A stretch of DNA of 64,000 nucleotides from Saprospiraceae bacterium. Lineage in GTDB: Bacteria; Bacteroidota; Bacteroidia; Chitinophagales; Saprospiraceae. The notes under the pieces were generated by a model that saw nothing but the letters and a program-made list of their open reading frames with translations, was not told the origin of the DNA and searched no databases. A program made the position numbers and the translations under genes. The DNA lies in contig JADKFX010000001.1 of assembly GCA_016717265.1 (NCBI GenBank), positions 930,001-994,000 of the forward strand, read 5' to 3'. Numbering within the stretch: the first letter of the stretch is position 1; each line of letters opens with the position of its first letter. Below are positions 26,299 through 35,626 of the stretch, piece after piece.

Positions 26299-29235
26299 AT
26301 GTTTCTCTCCGTCCACTCTTACTTTTCTCTTCGCTACGGAACCTTATCTCCGGAGCAGCTTGCCGAAGAGGCGGCCCGGTTGGGGATTGCAGTGTTGCCT
26401 TTAACAGATATTAATAATTGTTCGGCGGCATATGCATTTGCAGGAGCGTGTGAGAAACTAGGAATCAAGCCGGTTTATGGATTGGAATTCAGACAAGATC
26501 ACAAGCATCGATTTACAGCTTTAGCCCGAAATGCGGAAGGTATTCGGGAAATCAATGAACTGTTGACCCGCTGTTCTTTTGAAAAGCTAGAAATCCCTGA
26601 GCGAGCTCCTGAATGGCAGCATTGTTTTGTCATATACCGGAAGCTATCGTGTCCCATAGAACATCTCAAATCCTTTGAATATATAGGAATTAAGCCTGCG
26701 GAAGTTCCTGCCCTCTTTTCTTCCCCCTTGCGTCCTCATTTGGATAAACTCGTAGTTTTCAGCCCAGTTAGTTTTCTTAACGGGCAGGGCTTTCGCATCC
26801 ATAAGTTGCTTCGTTGCATTGACCTTAACATCATGCTCGGTCAACTAGAACCTACCGATTGCGCAGATCCGGACGAATTATTTCTCAGTCCGGACGCAAT
26901 CCGGGAGGCCTTTTCTCAGTATCCAAAAATTATAGCTAATACAGAAGCTATTCTTGATCAATGTGTTTTCGAAATGCCATCTCACGACGATAACAATCGC
27001 AAATCATTTACGGGTAAATCAGAAGGAGACTATAAACTCCTTGCAAAACTAGCATTTCAAGGTTGCCGCCGTCGCTATGGAATTCATAATGATCGGGCCA
27101 TGGATCGGGTGCGAAAAGAATTACAGGTAATCCACAGACTCGGATTTAGTGCCTATTTTTTAATAACCTGGGACATTGTTCGGTATGCGCAAAGTGCAGC
27201 TTATTATCATGTAGGTCGTGGAAGCGGTGCCAATTCCATTGTCGCTTTCTGCCTATATATTACGGATGTCGATCCACTTGAACTCGATCTCTATTTCGAA
27301 CGATTTATTAATCCACATCGTACCAGTCCGCCGGATTTTGATATTGATTTTTCCTGGAGTGAACGCGATGATGTTACGGAATATATTTTTGAACGATACG
27401 GACGAGAATACACTGCATTACTTGCTACCTACAATACCTTCAAAGGAAAATCTATCATCCGCGAATTAGGAAAAGTATTTGGATTACCAAAAGCAGATAT
27501 AGATTTGATTGTAGATCAACCGAAAGCCAGTCACAAACATCATGCGTATGCAAAGCATATTTTTAATTATGGAAAAGCGATTGAAAAATTTCCAAATTAT
27601 CTTTCCATACATGCTGGTGGTATAATTATTTCTGAGCGACCACTGAGCTATCATACCGCTTTATTGCAAATGCCAAAAGGATTTCCGATTACTTATTTTG
27701 ATATGTATGGGGCCGAAGATTTACGTTTTCACAAGTATGATATTTTGAGTCAACGCGGATTAGGCCATATTAAAGATTCCGTAGATCTGATCCGAAAAAA
27801 TCAAGGAAAAAGTATTGAAATCCATGACATTAAAGCCATCAAGAATAATGAACGCGTTCGTAAACAATTGCGCTCCGGTCATTGTATTGGTTGTTTTTAT
27901 ATTGAATCTCCTGCGATGCGAGGATTGCTTAATAAATTGCGTTGTGAAACCTATGTACACTTAGTAGCAGCCAGTAGTATTATTCGTCCCGGAGTAGCGC
28001 AATCTGGTATGATGCGAGAATATATCGAACGATTTCATCAACCTGAAAAAGTAAATTATCTGCATCCTGTTTTTAAAGAAAATTTACAGGAAACATTTGG
28101 AGTCATGGTATATCAGGAGGATGTTATGAAAATTGTGCATCACTTTGCAGGATTGGACCTCGATGAATCGGATGTATTGCGCCGCATTATGACCGGGAAA
28201 AGAAAAAGTTCGGATACCTTTCGCAATCTAATGGAAAAATATTTTCGCAATTGTAAAGCACGTGGTTATTCAGATGAACTTACACAGGAAGTATGGAGAC
28301 AAATTGAGAGTTTTAGTGGTTATTCATTTTGTAAAGCACACTCGGCTTCTTTTGCAGTAGAATCATTTCAAAGTTTGTACCTCAAAGCCCATCATCCACT
28401 GGAATTTATGGTTGCAGTGATTAATAATTTTGGTGGATTTTATAATACGGAAATATATGTTCATGAGGCGCGTATGTGTGGAGCTCAAATTGAAGCTCCC
28501 TGTGTGAATAACAGTCAGTATCTCACAGATATTAAGCTTACTACAATCTGGATAGGTTTTATTCATGTTCAATCGCTGGAACAAACTATTGGAAAACGAA
28601 TCGTTCGGGAACGAGAACAGAACGGACCGTATCTCGATCTTGAAAACTTTATACAACGGGTGCCTATGGGTCGGGAGCAATTGCAATTATTAATTCGAAT
28701 CGGAGCTTTGCGTTTTACTGGAATGACCAAAGGCGAGTTGATGTGGGAGAAAAATTCAGTTCCTGAAATGGGTAAACATCATGCGTTGGTATCTTATCTT
28801 TTTGCAGATGGTAGCGAACATTTTACGATACCGACACTAGAAGAAGGAGTTTATGATCAGGCATTTGATGAAATTGAATTACTTGGTTTTCCATTATGCA
28901 ATCCATTTGAATTGCTTGCTACTGAAAACAATACGGCTGTTTTAGCAAATGGTTTAAAAAAATTTATGAATCGGCAGGTTGAAATTCTTGGGTATTATGT
29001 AACGCAAAAACCGGTTCGAACAAAACAAGGTAAATTGATGGCATTTGGAACCTGGCTTGATCGTGAAGGGCATTTTTTTGATACCACCCACTTCCCACCG
29101 AGTCTCGAACATAACCCATTTCAAGGGCGTGGATGCTATTGGATTCGCGGCAAGGTGGTTGATGATTTTGATTTTGCAAGTATCGAAGTCATCCAAATGA
29201 AGAAATTGCCATATGTGAAAGATGCACGATATTAA
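26299..29235 (+). CDS. DnaE2-like error-prone DNA polymerase III alpha subunit
   Basis: 978 residues, shorter than replicative DnaE (about 1160 or more). The N-terminal PHP domain begins FLSVHSYFSLRYGTLSPE, and its metal-binding set is degenerate (one early His instead of HxH, TDINN instead of TDHxN), as in translesion DnaE2 proteins. The polymerase core holds YHVGRGSGANSIVAFCLY and PDFDIDFSW (about residues 345-352, catalytic Asp pair). A helix-hairpin-helix region and a C-terminal OB fold follow. Expected role: SOS-linked lesion bypass with ImuB, which is not adjacent. A short open stretch stops at TAA immediately before this ATG (TAAATG), perhaps the tail of a lost upstream gene. The first 900 bp are much more GC-rich than the rest. 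Confidence 0.88.
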   Translation: MFLSVHSYFSLRYGTLSPEQLAEEAARLGIAVLPLTDINNCSAAYAFAGACEKLGIKPVYGLEFRQDHKHRFTALARNAEGIREINELLTRCSFEKLEIPERAPEWQHCFVIYRKLSCPIEHLKSFEYIGIKPAEVPALFSSPLRPHLDKLVVFSPVSFLNGQGFRIHKLLRCIDLNIMLGQLEPTDCADPDELFLSPDAIREAFSQYPKIIANTEAILDQCVFEMPSHDDNNRKSFTGKSEGDYKLLAKLAFQGCRRRYGIHNDRAMDRVRKELQVIHRLGFSAYFLITWDIVRYAQSAAYYHVGRGSGANSIVAFCLYITDVDPLELDLYFERFINPHRTSPPDFDIDFSWSERDDVTEYIFERYGREYTALLATYNTFKGKSIIRELGKVFGLPKADIDLIVDQPKASHKHHAYAKHIFNYGKAIEKFPNYLSIHAGGIIISERPLSYHTALLQMPKGFPITYFDMYGAEDLRFHKYDILSQRGLGHIKDSVDLIRKNQGKSIEIHDIKAIKNNERVRKQLRSGHCIGCFYIESPAMRGLLNKLRCETYVHLVAASSIIRPGVAQSGMMREYIERFHQPEKVNYLHPVFKENLQETFGVMVYQEDVMKIVHHFAGLDLDESDVLRRIMTGKRKSSDTFRNLMEKYFRNCKARGYSDELTQEVWRQIESFSGYSFCKAHSASFAVESFQSLYLKAHHPLEFMVAVINNFGGFYNTEIYVHEARMCGAQIEAPCVNNSQYLTDIKLTTIWIGFIHVQSLEQTIGKRIVREREQNGPYLDLENFIQRVPMGREQLQLLIRIGALRFTGMTKGELMWEKNSVPEMGKHHALVSYLFADGSEHFTIPTLEEGVYDQAFDEIELLGFPLCNPFELLATENNTAVLANGLKKFMNRQVEILGYYVTQKPVRTKQGKLMAFGTWLDREGHFFDTTHFPPSLEHNPFQGRGCYWIRGKVVDDFDFASIEVIQMKKLPYVKDARY

Positions 29236-29699
29236 TTTTGCAATATCTATTTTGAAAAGAGCCAAACAGCACTATTCTGAATTTGATGTGGAGATTTTAT
29301 TATTCTACCTAACTACAAAATTTAATTATAATTAATGTTTGATGGAAATAAAAGAGAGTTTACCATAATTAACCCAATCTCATGGATAGAAGCTGAATTA
29401 TAGGAGTTACTATACTTAATGATCAATTAAGTTTGAGTATCAAATTTGTTCTTTAAGTGTATTGCACTTACTTTGGTTATAACTTATTGCTTCTTTTACT
29501 TTTTAATTTCAGAATTTTTGTATTGTATTGAATTTGCGACCATAATTGAAATAAATTTGTAATATTGAATTTATTGATCCAGAATGTAAAAACAGATTTA
29601 TAATTCTGGATTTTAAATTATTAAGAGCTAAAACATTATGATAAAATTTTATAAGCAACAAAAAATATCGTTATTTGTGCCTTAAATGGCTAAAACATT
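29236..29699. other. intergenic, 464 bp, with candidate promoter
   Basis: No gene is supportable. TTG (29528-29530) and TAAATTTG (29552-29559) are 21 bp apart, a plausible Bacteroidota promoter for the acetyltransferase gene with a leader of about 130 nt. A 14-bp direct repeat lies at its right end. Confidence 0.45.
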
Positions 29700-29702
29700 A
29701 TG
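29627..29702 (+). repeat. 14-bp direct repeat ending at the GNAT start codon
   Basis: GCTAAAACATTATG occurs at 29627-29640 and again at 29689-29702; both copies are preceded by a TTAA a few bases upstream and end in ATG. The second ATG is the start of the acetyltransferase; the first opens a 15-codon frame. Looks like a local 62-bp duplication or an upstream mini-ORF. Confidence 0.6.
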
Positions 29703-30236
29703 GAAATTAAAACGAAGCGATTAACATTGATACCGTGCAATAAGGAAATACTTGAAGCGATGTTGATTGGTAAAGAAGCAGTTGCAAAATTATTAAATAT
29801 AGAAGCTCCTGAACTCTGGACTGAATTTGGCGATGGACCAATTCAGTGGGCACTCACAAAAACTGAAGATGAATCGGAAAATAATTGGATTGCATATTTG
29901 CCAATTTTAAATGCTAAAAATATGTTGATAGGCACCTGCGGTTTTAAAGGAAAACCTACTGTAGATGGCGTCATTGAAATAGGATACGAAGTAATTGCTT
30001 CTAAGAGAAACCGCGGTTTTGCCAAAGAAATTGCTAACGCATTAGTGAATTATGGATTTCAAGATTCAAGAGTTAAAATTGTAAGAGCACATACATTACC
30101 AGTTGAAAATGCATCTGTAAAAGTATTACAATATTGTGGCTTGCGTTTTATTGGTTATGATTTAGATCCTGAAGAAGGAGAAGTGTGGAAATGGGAACTA
30201 ACACTTGAAGAATTTCAGAAAAATTCAAGCGTTTGA
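29700..30236 (+). CDS. GNAT-family N-acetyltransferase (RimJ/RimL-like)
   Basis: 178 residues. TKRLTLIPCNKEIL is the usual RimJ/L N-terminus. The acetyl-CoA site is recognisable as IEIGYEVIASKRNRGFAKEIANAL (R/Q-x-x-G-x-G/A loop, with RNRGFA), followed by VKIVRAHTLPVENASVKVLQYCGLRFIG, the conserved Asn-Ala-Ser helix of the family. It should transfer an acetyl group to a protein N-terminus, antibiotic or small amine; no substrate can be named. It stands alone between an intergenic region and a convergent lipoprotein gene. Confidence 0.85.
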   Translation: MEIKTKRLTLIPCNKEILEAMLIGKEAVAKLLNIEAPELWTEFGDGPIQWALTKTEDESENNWIAYLPILNAKNMLIGTCGFKGKPTVDGVIEIGYEVIASKRNRGFAKEIANALVNYGFQDSRVKIVRAHTLPVENASVKVLQYCGLRFIGYDLDPEEGEVWKWELTLEEFQKNSSV

Positions 30237-30366
30237 ATAAATTAATTTTTAAGAACTAACCATCAGCTTACTTGACTTAGCAGCCTTAATGATAGCATAG
30301 TCCAGCCTTTAGGTTTTAGATAAAAATCGATATACAAATAACAGACAGAATGTTAAAACTATGTAC

Positions 30367-30927
30367 TCATTCTTTAACAAAAATAAGATTTACACAAGGA
30401 GCAATCACCTGACTATTTGTATTTGATGGAAAGGCATTACAGCCATTTGGTCCACAAATTTCTTCATGAAAGGATTGAATGCTGATATTATCTTTCGTAA
30501 TCGGAAACATAAAAGTTTCACCACTAAGATTCCTTACTTTGAAAAAAACATCCGCTACAATGGCGAGTCCTAAATCATCACCTGCATTTACTTTTAAATC
30601 TGGAATGTCTCCAAAAAATTCACCCACCTCACTGGTAGAATTTATAGATGTTTGAGCGAGCAGCTGATTGTTGGAAAGCTTGTATAATTTCACATTGAAA
30701 GAACCGATTACAGGGACTTTCAAACCTAATTTTGTAATAGTACCATTAGCTAAGGGTTTAAATCGAAATCCATATTCCCATACTTCTGTTGCTTTTTTTA
30801 TAGTATCAATGGCAACACCGGAATTATTAATAAAAGAAGTGAAAGGCTTTTCTTCAATACTGGTATTGTCGTCACTGCAACTTGAGAATGCAATACAAAA
30901 AACGAGAATGCTACAAATTTTAAACAT
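30367..30927 (-). CDS. lipoprotein, DUF4082-like
   Basis: 186 residues with a lipoprotein signal ending FSSCSDDNTS (Cys17). The mature domain is beta-rich and has the pattern of DUF4082-type carbohydrate/surface modules: VWEYGFRFKPLANGTITKLGLKV, then FNVKLYKLSNNQLLAQTSI and NAGDDLGLAIVADVFFKV. Located at the outer membrane or periplasmic face. It follows the membrane protein gene at 30938 with only 10 bp between, so the two are almost certainly co-transcribed. Role unknown. Confidence 0.7.
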   Translation of the reverse strand: MFKICSILVFCIAFSSCSDDNTSIEEKPFTSFINNSGVAIDTIKKATEVWEYGFRFKPLANGTITKLGLKVPVIGSFNVKLYKLSNNQLLAQTSINSTSEVGEFFGDIPDLKVNAGDDLGLAIVADVFFKVRNLSGETFMFPITKDNISIQSFHEEICGPNGCNAFPSNTNSQVIAPCVNLIFVKE

Positions 30928-30937
30928 AGTATTTAAT

Positions 30938-31804
30938 TTATGAAATGTCTTTTTGTTTCAATTTAATATTTTTAATGGCGGTTTTCATTGAAATAGCTTC
31001 AAACATAGCATAGGAATTAAACCAATTAATAAATTGGCTAACAGTGTCTACCTGATTCTCAAAAAATACTGCCTTTTGAGTTTTGTTTGAAAGGATGGTT
31101 GGAAAGCTTAAAATTAAATGGCAATCATCCAAAATTAAACAATCATATCCTATTGTTTTTTCCATGTTTTGTACATATCTATGGAAGAAAATATCAGAAC
31201 CATAATTCTTAAAAATTTGAAATCTCCTTTCAGTTGCTTCAATAAATTGTTCATTCATATCCTCAGGATTAATGCAAATGACAATATCAAACTGAACAGG
31301 AAAACCAGCATCGTGTTTATTTTTTAAAATTTCAGCAACACGCTCATTCCAACTATCCGGTGCTTTTGGCGAATTGGCATATACAACAGAACGGATGTTG
31401 GATCTTGTTTTTTCAATGAGTTGCAATGAGATATTGTAAATATCGTGATACGTTTCTAATAATTTGTATTGACGATATTCTGATATATGAGCGTCTATAG
31501 ATTCAAGTATACCGTTTTGCTTTTCAAGTGTGTTGTCAATTCGCGCGATATCTAAGGCTCGTTCTAATCCAAGTACAACACAGATTAAACCGATACAGGA
31601 GTAGAAAATGCCTTCGTTAAATTTGTGGATGATTTCTTCGTAAGATTGAAATAAGGTACCCCCTAATTGATCTAAAATTGTTCCAATTAATAATAAGGAT
31701 CCCATGAATAATATAGACAAAGACAATAATCCTCTCAAGGACTTATTGGTCGTTTGTGTCATTTGTGCTTTGATTATTGATTTGTCATACAATTTCATAA
31801 TCAT
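30938..31804 (-). CDS. two-helix membrane protein with a PLD-like domain lacking catalytic HKD
   Basis: 288 residues; Met3 is an equally good start. Two membrane helices (SLSILFMGSLLLIGTIL and YSCIGLICVVLGLERAL) are followed by a coiled-coil (residues about 90-112) and a cytosolic-looking domain. That domain has the shape of PLD-like folds (IRSVVYANSPKAP, PVQFDIVICINPEDM, YDCLILDDCHLILSFPTI, FINWFNSY) but no HxKxxxxD motif, like the sensor domains of TrmB-type regulators. It may bind a lipid, sugar or nucleotide rather than cleave one. First gene of the pair with the lipoprotein 10 bp downstream. No family name is justified. Confidence 0.6.
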   Translation of the reverse strand: MIMKLYDKSIIKAQMTQTTNKSLRGLLSLSILFMGSLLLIGTILDQLGGTLFQSYEEIIHKFNEGIFYSCIGLICVVLGLERALDIARIDNTLEKQNGILESIDAHISEYRQYKLLETYHDIYNISLQLIEKTRSNIRSVVYANSPKAPDSWNERVAEILKNKHDAGFPVQFDIVICINPEDMNEQFIEATERRFQIFKNYGSDIFFHRYVQNMEKTIGYDCLILDDCHLILSFPTILSNKTQKAVFFENQVDTVSQFINWFNSYAMFEAISMKTAIKNIKLKQKDIS

Positions 31805-32026
31805 TTAAATTAGTTAATTTTAGGGCTATTTAGGTTTAAAATTCTATTCGTGTAATCAGTAAAAATTCTAATTCATTCCAAATCTAATCATTTCCATTTC
31901 GTTTCATGTATATTTCTTAATTTTATACGTAAATTATTATTTGTAAATTGATTATAAATCAGGGAAATTTGATCTTTAAATGTATTTAAGCGTTAATCTA
32001 GTATTTTAATTTATTAAAATGATTTT

Positions 32027-32437
32027 ATGAAAACAGCGGAAGTGATTTATTTAGGGGATTTACGAACTGAATCCAGACATCTTAAAAGTGGAAATGTGAT
32101 TTTGACGGATGCACCCATTGATAACCATGGAAAAGGTGCTGCATTTTCACCTACAGACCTTACCTGCACCTCACTTGCAAATTGTATGATTACAACCATG
32201 GGAATTGCTGCACAAACCCATTCGATTCAAATGCAGGAAGTACGTGCAGAAGTATTGAAAATTATGGCAAGTGAACCCCGTCGAATTGCTTCCATTGAAG
32301 TGGATGTCTACATGCCAAATCATGGTTATACCAATAAAGAAAAAACAATCCTGGAACATGCTGCACATACTTGTCCGGTAGCAAAAAGTCTGCATCCTGA
32401 ACTTATTCAGGTAATCCGCTTTCATTGGAGCGAATAA
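32027..32437 (+). CDS. OsmC/Ohr-family protein
   Basis: 136 residues, the normal OsmC length. SPTDLTCTSLANCMITTMG (residues 41-59) carries the first reactive Cys (Cys53), and HAAHTCPVAKSL carries the second near residue 116, so the thiol-dependent peroxidase pair is intact. OsmC proteins reduce organic hydroperoxides using lipoyl thiols, though this YhfA-like branch (GxxLTDAPxDNHGKG) is not well characterised. Cytosolic. aroA begins 27 bp downstream on the same strand. Confidence 0.87.
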   Translation: MKTAEVIYLGDLRTESRHLKSGNVILTDAPIDNHGKGAAFSPTDLTCTSLANCMITTMGIAAQTHSIQMQEVRAEVLKIMASEPRRIASIEVDVYMPNHGYTNKEKTILEHAAHTCPVAKSLHPELIQVIRFHWSE

Positions 32438-32464
32438 GAGATCATCCAATCGATTTAAAGTATA

Positions 32465-33664
32465 ATGGATTCAATTTCAATACATCTTCCGGCATCTAAA
32501 AGTATCTCCAATAGAGTACTTATATTAAATGCTTTAACAAACTGGAAACTGAATCTAATAAATCTTTCAGAAGCGCAAGACACAAAAGACTTATATGTGT
32601 GTTTGCAATCTGATAAAGAGATTTTAGATATCGGAGAAGGTGCAACAAGCTTGCGCTTTTTGCTGGCCTTTCTGTGTTATGAGAACCAGGTAAAAACAAT
32701 TTTTTGTGGACCATCCTTAAAAATAAGGCCGATACAAACATTATTAAAGGTTTTAAATGAATTTCATTGTGAATTCGAATATTTAGAAGAGAATGGTAAA
32801 CTGCCCGTAAAAATAGTGCAAGGAATTCATGGAAATTATCCTGAAGAAATTCAAATTGATACAAGCATAAGTAGTCAATTTGTATCTGCTATGCTACTGA
32901 TTGCTCCCTATTTGAAAAACGGATTAAAGATACAATTTACGAATCAAATAGTATCTGAACCTTACATCAATATGACTTTAAAATTAATGCAGCATTTTGG
33001 AGTCCAATTTATAAAAAACCTAAGTTCTATACAAGTTTTTTCTGGGAAATATCAAATGCTTGATTACAGAATAGATTCTGATTGGAGTTCTGCTTCCTTT
33101 TTTTATGCCTGGCTTGCATTGCAAGATTCTGGCAGTATGTATTTTCCTGGATTAAAAATGTCGGGTTTGCAAGGGGATGAAGTGATCGCGAGTTTTTTTT
33201 TAAATTTTGGAATTGAATCGATTATTGAAGCGGACGGGATCCATATAATCAAGAATGAATCACTGCTGCCAGATGCTATTGATTTTGATTTTACAAATTG
33301 TCCAGATTTATTTCCACCAATTTGTATGTTTTGTGCAATTCGTAAAATAATTTCAACATTCAGGGGTTTGCAGCATCTGGTCCATAAGGAATCAAATCGT
33401 TTGAAGATATTAAATGATTTTCTATCAGTGCAATCTGTTGAAATCAAATTGTATGAGAATGATTCAAGACAGCTTACTGGTTTTTATAGAATGGATTTAT
33501 TTAATTCGAATATTGAAAAAGTGTATTCAGCACATATGGATCATCGCATAGCAATGGCATTTAGTTTATTGAATGTAATTCGTAAAATTGAAATTGTAAA
33601 TCCAGAAGTCGTGAATAAATCATTTCCTGGATATTGGGAAGCATTTAATAAAGTTTGTAAATAA
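32465..33664 (+). CDS. aroA: 3-phosphoshikimate 1-carboxyvinyltransferase (EPSP synthase)
   Basis: 399 residues, slightly shorter than the usual 420-430. It opens with the phosphate-binding SKSISNRVLILNAL. The GNAGTAMR loop of other AroA enzymes is replaced by GEGATSLRFL, a Bacteroidota-type variant. DWSSASFFYAW, GDEVIASFF, KESNRLKIL and DHRIAMAF are all present, so the active site appears complete. It joins PEP and shikimate-3-phosphate in the chorismate pathway. It is 27 bp after the OsmC gene; a hairpin (CTTATTCA 33667-33674, TGAATAAG 33687-33694) follows the stop without a T-tract. Confidence 0.93.
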   Translation: MDSISIHLPASKSISNRVLILNALTNWKLNLINLSEAQDTKDLYVCLQSDKEILDIGEGATSLRFLLAFLCYENQVKTIFCGPSLKIRPIQTLLKVLNEFHCEFEYLEENGKLPVKIVQGIHGNYPEEIQIDTSISSQFVSAMLLIAPYLKNGLKIQFTNQIVSEPYINMTLKLMQHFGVQFIKNLSSIQVFSGKYQMLDYRIDSDWSSASFFYAWLALQDSGSMYFPGLKMSGLQGDEVIASFFLNFGIESIIEADGIHIIKNESLLPDAIDFDFTNCPDLFPPICMFCAIRKIISTFRGLQHLVHKESNRLKILNDFLSVQSVEIKLYENDSRQLTGFYRMDLFNSNIEKVYSAHMDHRIAMAFSLLNVIRKIEIVNPEVVNKSFPGYWEAFNKVCK

Positions 33665-33666
33665 GA

Positions 33667-33694
33667 CTTATTCATCGTGAATTGTTTGAATAAG
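33667..33694 (+). terminator. hairpin after aroA
   Basis: CTTATTCA (33667-33674) pairs perfectly with TGAATAAG (33687-33694), directly after the aroA stop codon. There is no T-run, so it may protect the 3' end or act as a Rho-linked site instead of a classical terminator. Confidence 0.35.
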
Positions 33695-33857
33695 CTGAAA
33701 TATTTATCGATTTGGAATTCGTGTTTTTCTAAAACAAAAGAAAGGAACTCCACTAGATTTTTGTGTTTTTGAAATATTATTAGAAGTGTATATTCAGCAC
33801 TTTTAAATTTCATTATTTTAAGTAAATCAAGTGTTCCTTAAAACTTAGTTTATTTTT

Positions 33858-34544
33858 TTAAGAATTGCAAAATTCGATTATTTCAAAAGCCAGGTTATCG
33901 AGTTTAACTCTTTCAAATGGATGTGGCGTATCCTTTAATATTTTAAGAGTTGCATTTTGGAGTGCGCTTGCGGTTTGTTCGGATTCTATGAATGTTACCA
34001 TTTTATCTTTATCTCCGAGGCAAATTAAGCTTGTTGTTTTTATGGTAGACAATGTATTTGGATTTAGTAGATTAGAATCCGCTAATTCGATCATCATACG
34101 AGCTGTTTTTTGTACAACATTTGACCATTTGCTGCCATGTCTGATTTCAAGAAGCTCAACAAATGCAGGTATTTGAGTTTGCATGATGTCAGGATTTAAT
34201 TGATTAGCTTCTTTGGTAGCGGATTCTAAATTCCAGTCAAATTTTGTTGCTAGGGTAATGATCTTTTCTGTTTTGTCTGGAAACAGAAAGGCATGATATA
34301 GTGCGACATAGCCGCCCATACTATATCCAAATATAAATGGTTTATCGATTTGCTGGAATTGAATATAATCATTTAATTCCTGAGCCATTTGAGGAATTTT
34401 AAATTCATTTTCTGAGTCTTCACTTTTGCCGTGTCCGGAAAATTCTAAAATGTGTACGTTGAAATGAATGGATAGTAAATTTGCAAGCGGACTCATTTGT
34501 TCTTTAGAACCTAAGGCTCCATGTAAAAGTATAATTGTTTGCAT
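33858..34544 (-). CDS. alpha/beta-hydrolase
   Basis: 228 residues from the Met at 34544; the longer frame to 34610 adds an unconserved lead. The fold opens MQTIILLHGALGSKEQM (oxyanion HG), the nucleophile elbow is FIFGYSMGGYVAL, the acid is in ICLGDKDKMV, and the catalytic His in DTPHPFERV. The lid region is short. It belongs to the broad hydrolase group near MenH/BioH-type esterases; the natural substrate cannot be read from the sequence. Convergent with aroA and divergent from the isoaspartyl peptidase gene. Confidence 0.85.
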   Translation of the reverse strand: MQTIILLHGALGSKEQMSPLANLLSIHFNVHILEFSGHGKSEDSENEFKIPQMAQELNDYIQFQQIDKPFIFGYSMGGYVALYHAFLFPDKTEKIITLATKFDWNLESATKEANQLNPDIMQTQIPAFVELLEIRHGSKWSNVVQKTARMMIELADSNLLNPNTLSTIKTTSLICLGDKDKMVTFIESEQTASALQNATLKILKDTPHPFERVKLDNLAFEIIEFCNS

Positions 34545-34681
34545 ATGAACCGCAAATATAAGCGTGTTAAATTCAAGACACAATGATAAACTTGAATAGT
34601 AATTTTTCAATTTTCAGAAGGTATGCATTTGAAATTTGAAAGTGTTGCATATTCTTTACATTTGTGTTGAAATATTTATTC

Positions 34682-35611
34682 ATGACCAGGACAAAATTTG
34701 GGATTGCAATTCATGGAGGGGCCGGAACCATTCGGAAATCTACCATGAGTGCTAGTAAAGAAGCAAAGTATTCAAATGCATTGAGTAAAGCACTTGATAA
34801 AGGCTATCAGATCTTGTTAAAGGGCGGTAGTGCTTTAGATGCTGTGGAATCGGCGGTTACTTATTTAGAAGATTGTACCTTGTTTAACGCTGGAAAAGGT
34901 TCAGTTTTCACCGCAAATGGTAAAAATGAAATGGACGCATCTATCATGGATGGCAGAAATTTGGATGCTGGCGCAGTGGCAATGGTTCGCACTATTAAAA
35001 ATCCGGTCAAACTTGCACGTTTTGTAATGGAAAAATCTGAACATGTATTTTTAGCTGGAAAAGGTGCTGAAGATTTTGGAAAAAAATTAGGATTTCTAAA
35101 AATGGATCCATCCTATTTTTTTGTTCAGCATCGTTTTAAACAATTGGAATTGGCCAAAAAGAATAATGAAATTATATTGGATCATGTGGATAAAAAATTT
35201 GGCACTGTAGGGGCAGTTGCTTTAGATTCACATGGAAATTTGGCAGCAGCTACTTCAACTGGTGGCATGACAAATAAAAAATTTGGAAGAATCGGAGATA
35301 GTCCAATGATTGGTTCAGGAACTTATGCAAATAATGATACCTGTGCGGTTTCTTGTACTGGATCCGGAGAGTATTTTATAAGGGCGAATGCAGCATTTCA
35401 TGTTTCCGCATTGATGGCCTATGCACATAAGAATCTAAAAGATGCAACAGAAGACGTGGTTTATAAGATATTAAAAGATTTAGGAGGAGATGGAGGCCTT
35501 ATTGCTATTGATAAACAGGGATCCATTTCAATGCCATTTAATACAGAAGGAATGTATCGGGCTTCTCGGATAAGTGGGCAAGAAGCATATATAGGAATTT
35601 ACGAAAAATAG
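34682..35611 (+). CDS. isoaspartyl peptidase / plant-type L-asparaginase (Ntn hydrolase)
   Basis: 309 residues from the ATG at 34682; a GTG six codons upstream is in frame but adds nothing conserved. FGIAIHGGAGTI is the family N-terminus. The autocleavage site is KKFGTVGAVALD with nucleophile Thr175, followed by the conserved AAATSTGGMTNKK and GRIGDSPMIGSGTYA. It removes isoaspartyl residues from peptides or hydrolyses asparagine after self-processing into alpha and beta chains. No signal peptide, so it is presumably cytosolic. It converges on trmB with 15 bp between stops. Confidence 0.93.
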   Translation: MTRTKFGIAIHGGAGTIRKSTMSASKEAKYSNALSKALDKGYQILLKGGSALDAVESAVTYLEDCTLFNAGKGSVFTANGKNEMDASIMDGRNLDAGAVAMVRTIKNPVKLARFVMEKSEHVFLAGKGAEDFGKKLGFLKMDPSYFFVQHRFKQLELAKKNNEIILDHVDKKFGTVGAVALDSHGNLAAATSTGGMTNKKFGRIGDSPMIGSGTYANNDTCAVSCTGSGEYFIRANAAFHVSALMAYAHKNLKDATEDVVYKILKDLGGDGGLIAIDKQGSISMPFNTEGMYRASRISGQEAYIGIYEK

Positions 35612-35626
35612 AAATTTTACAAAACC

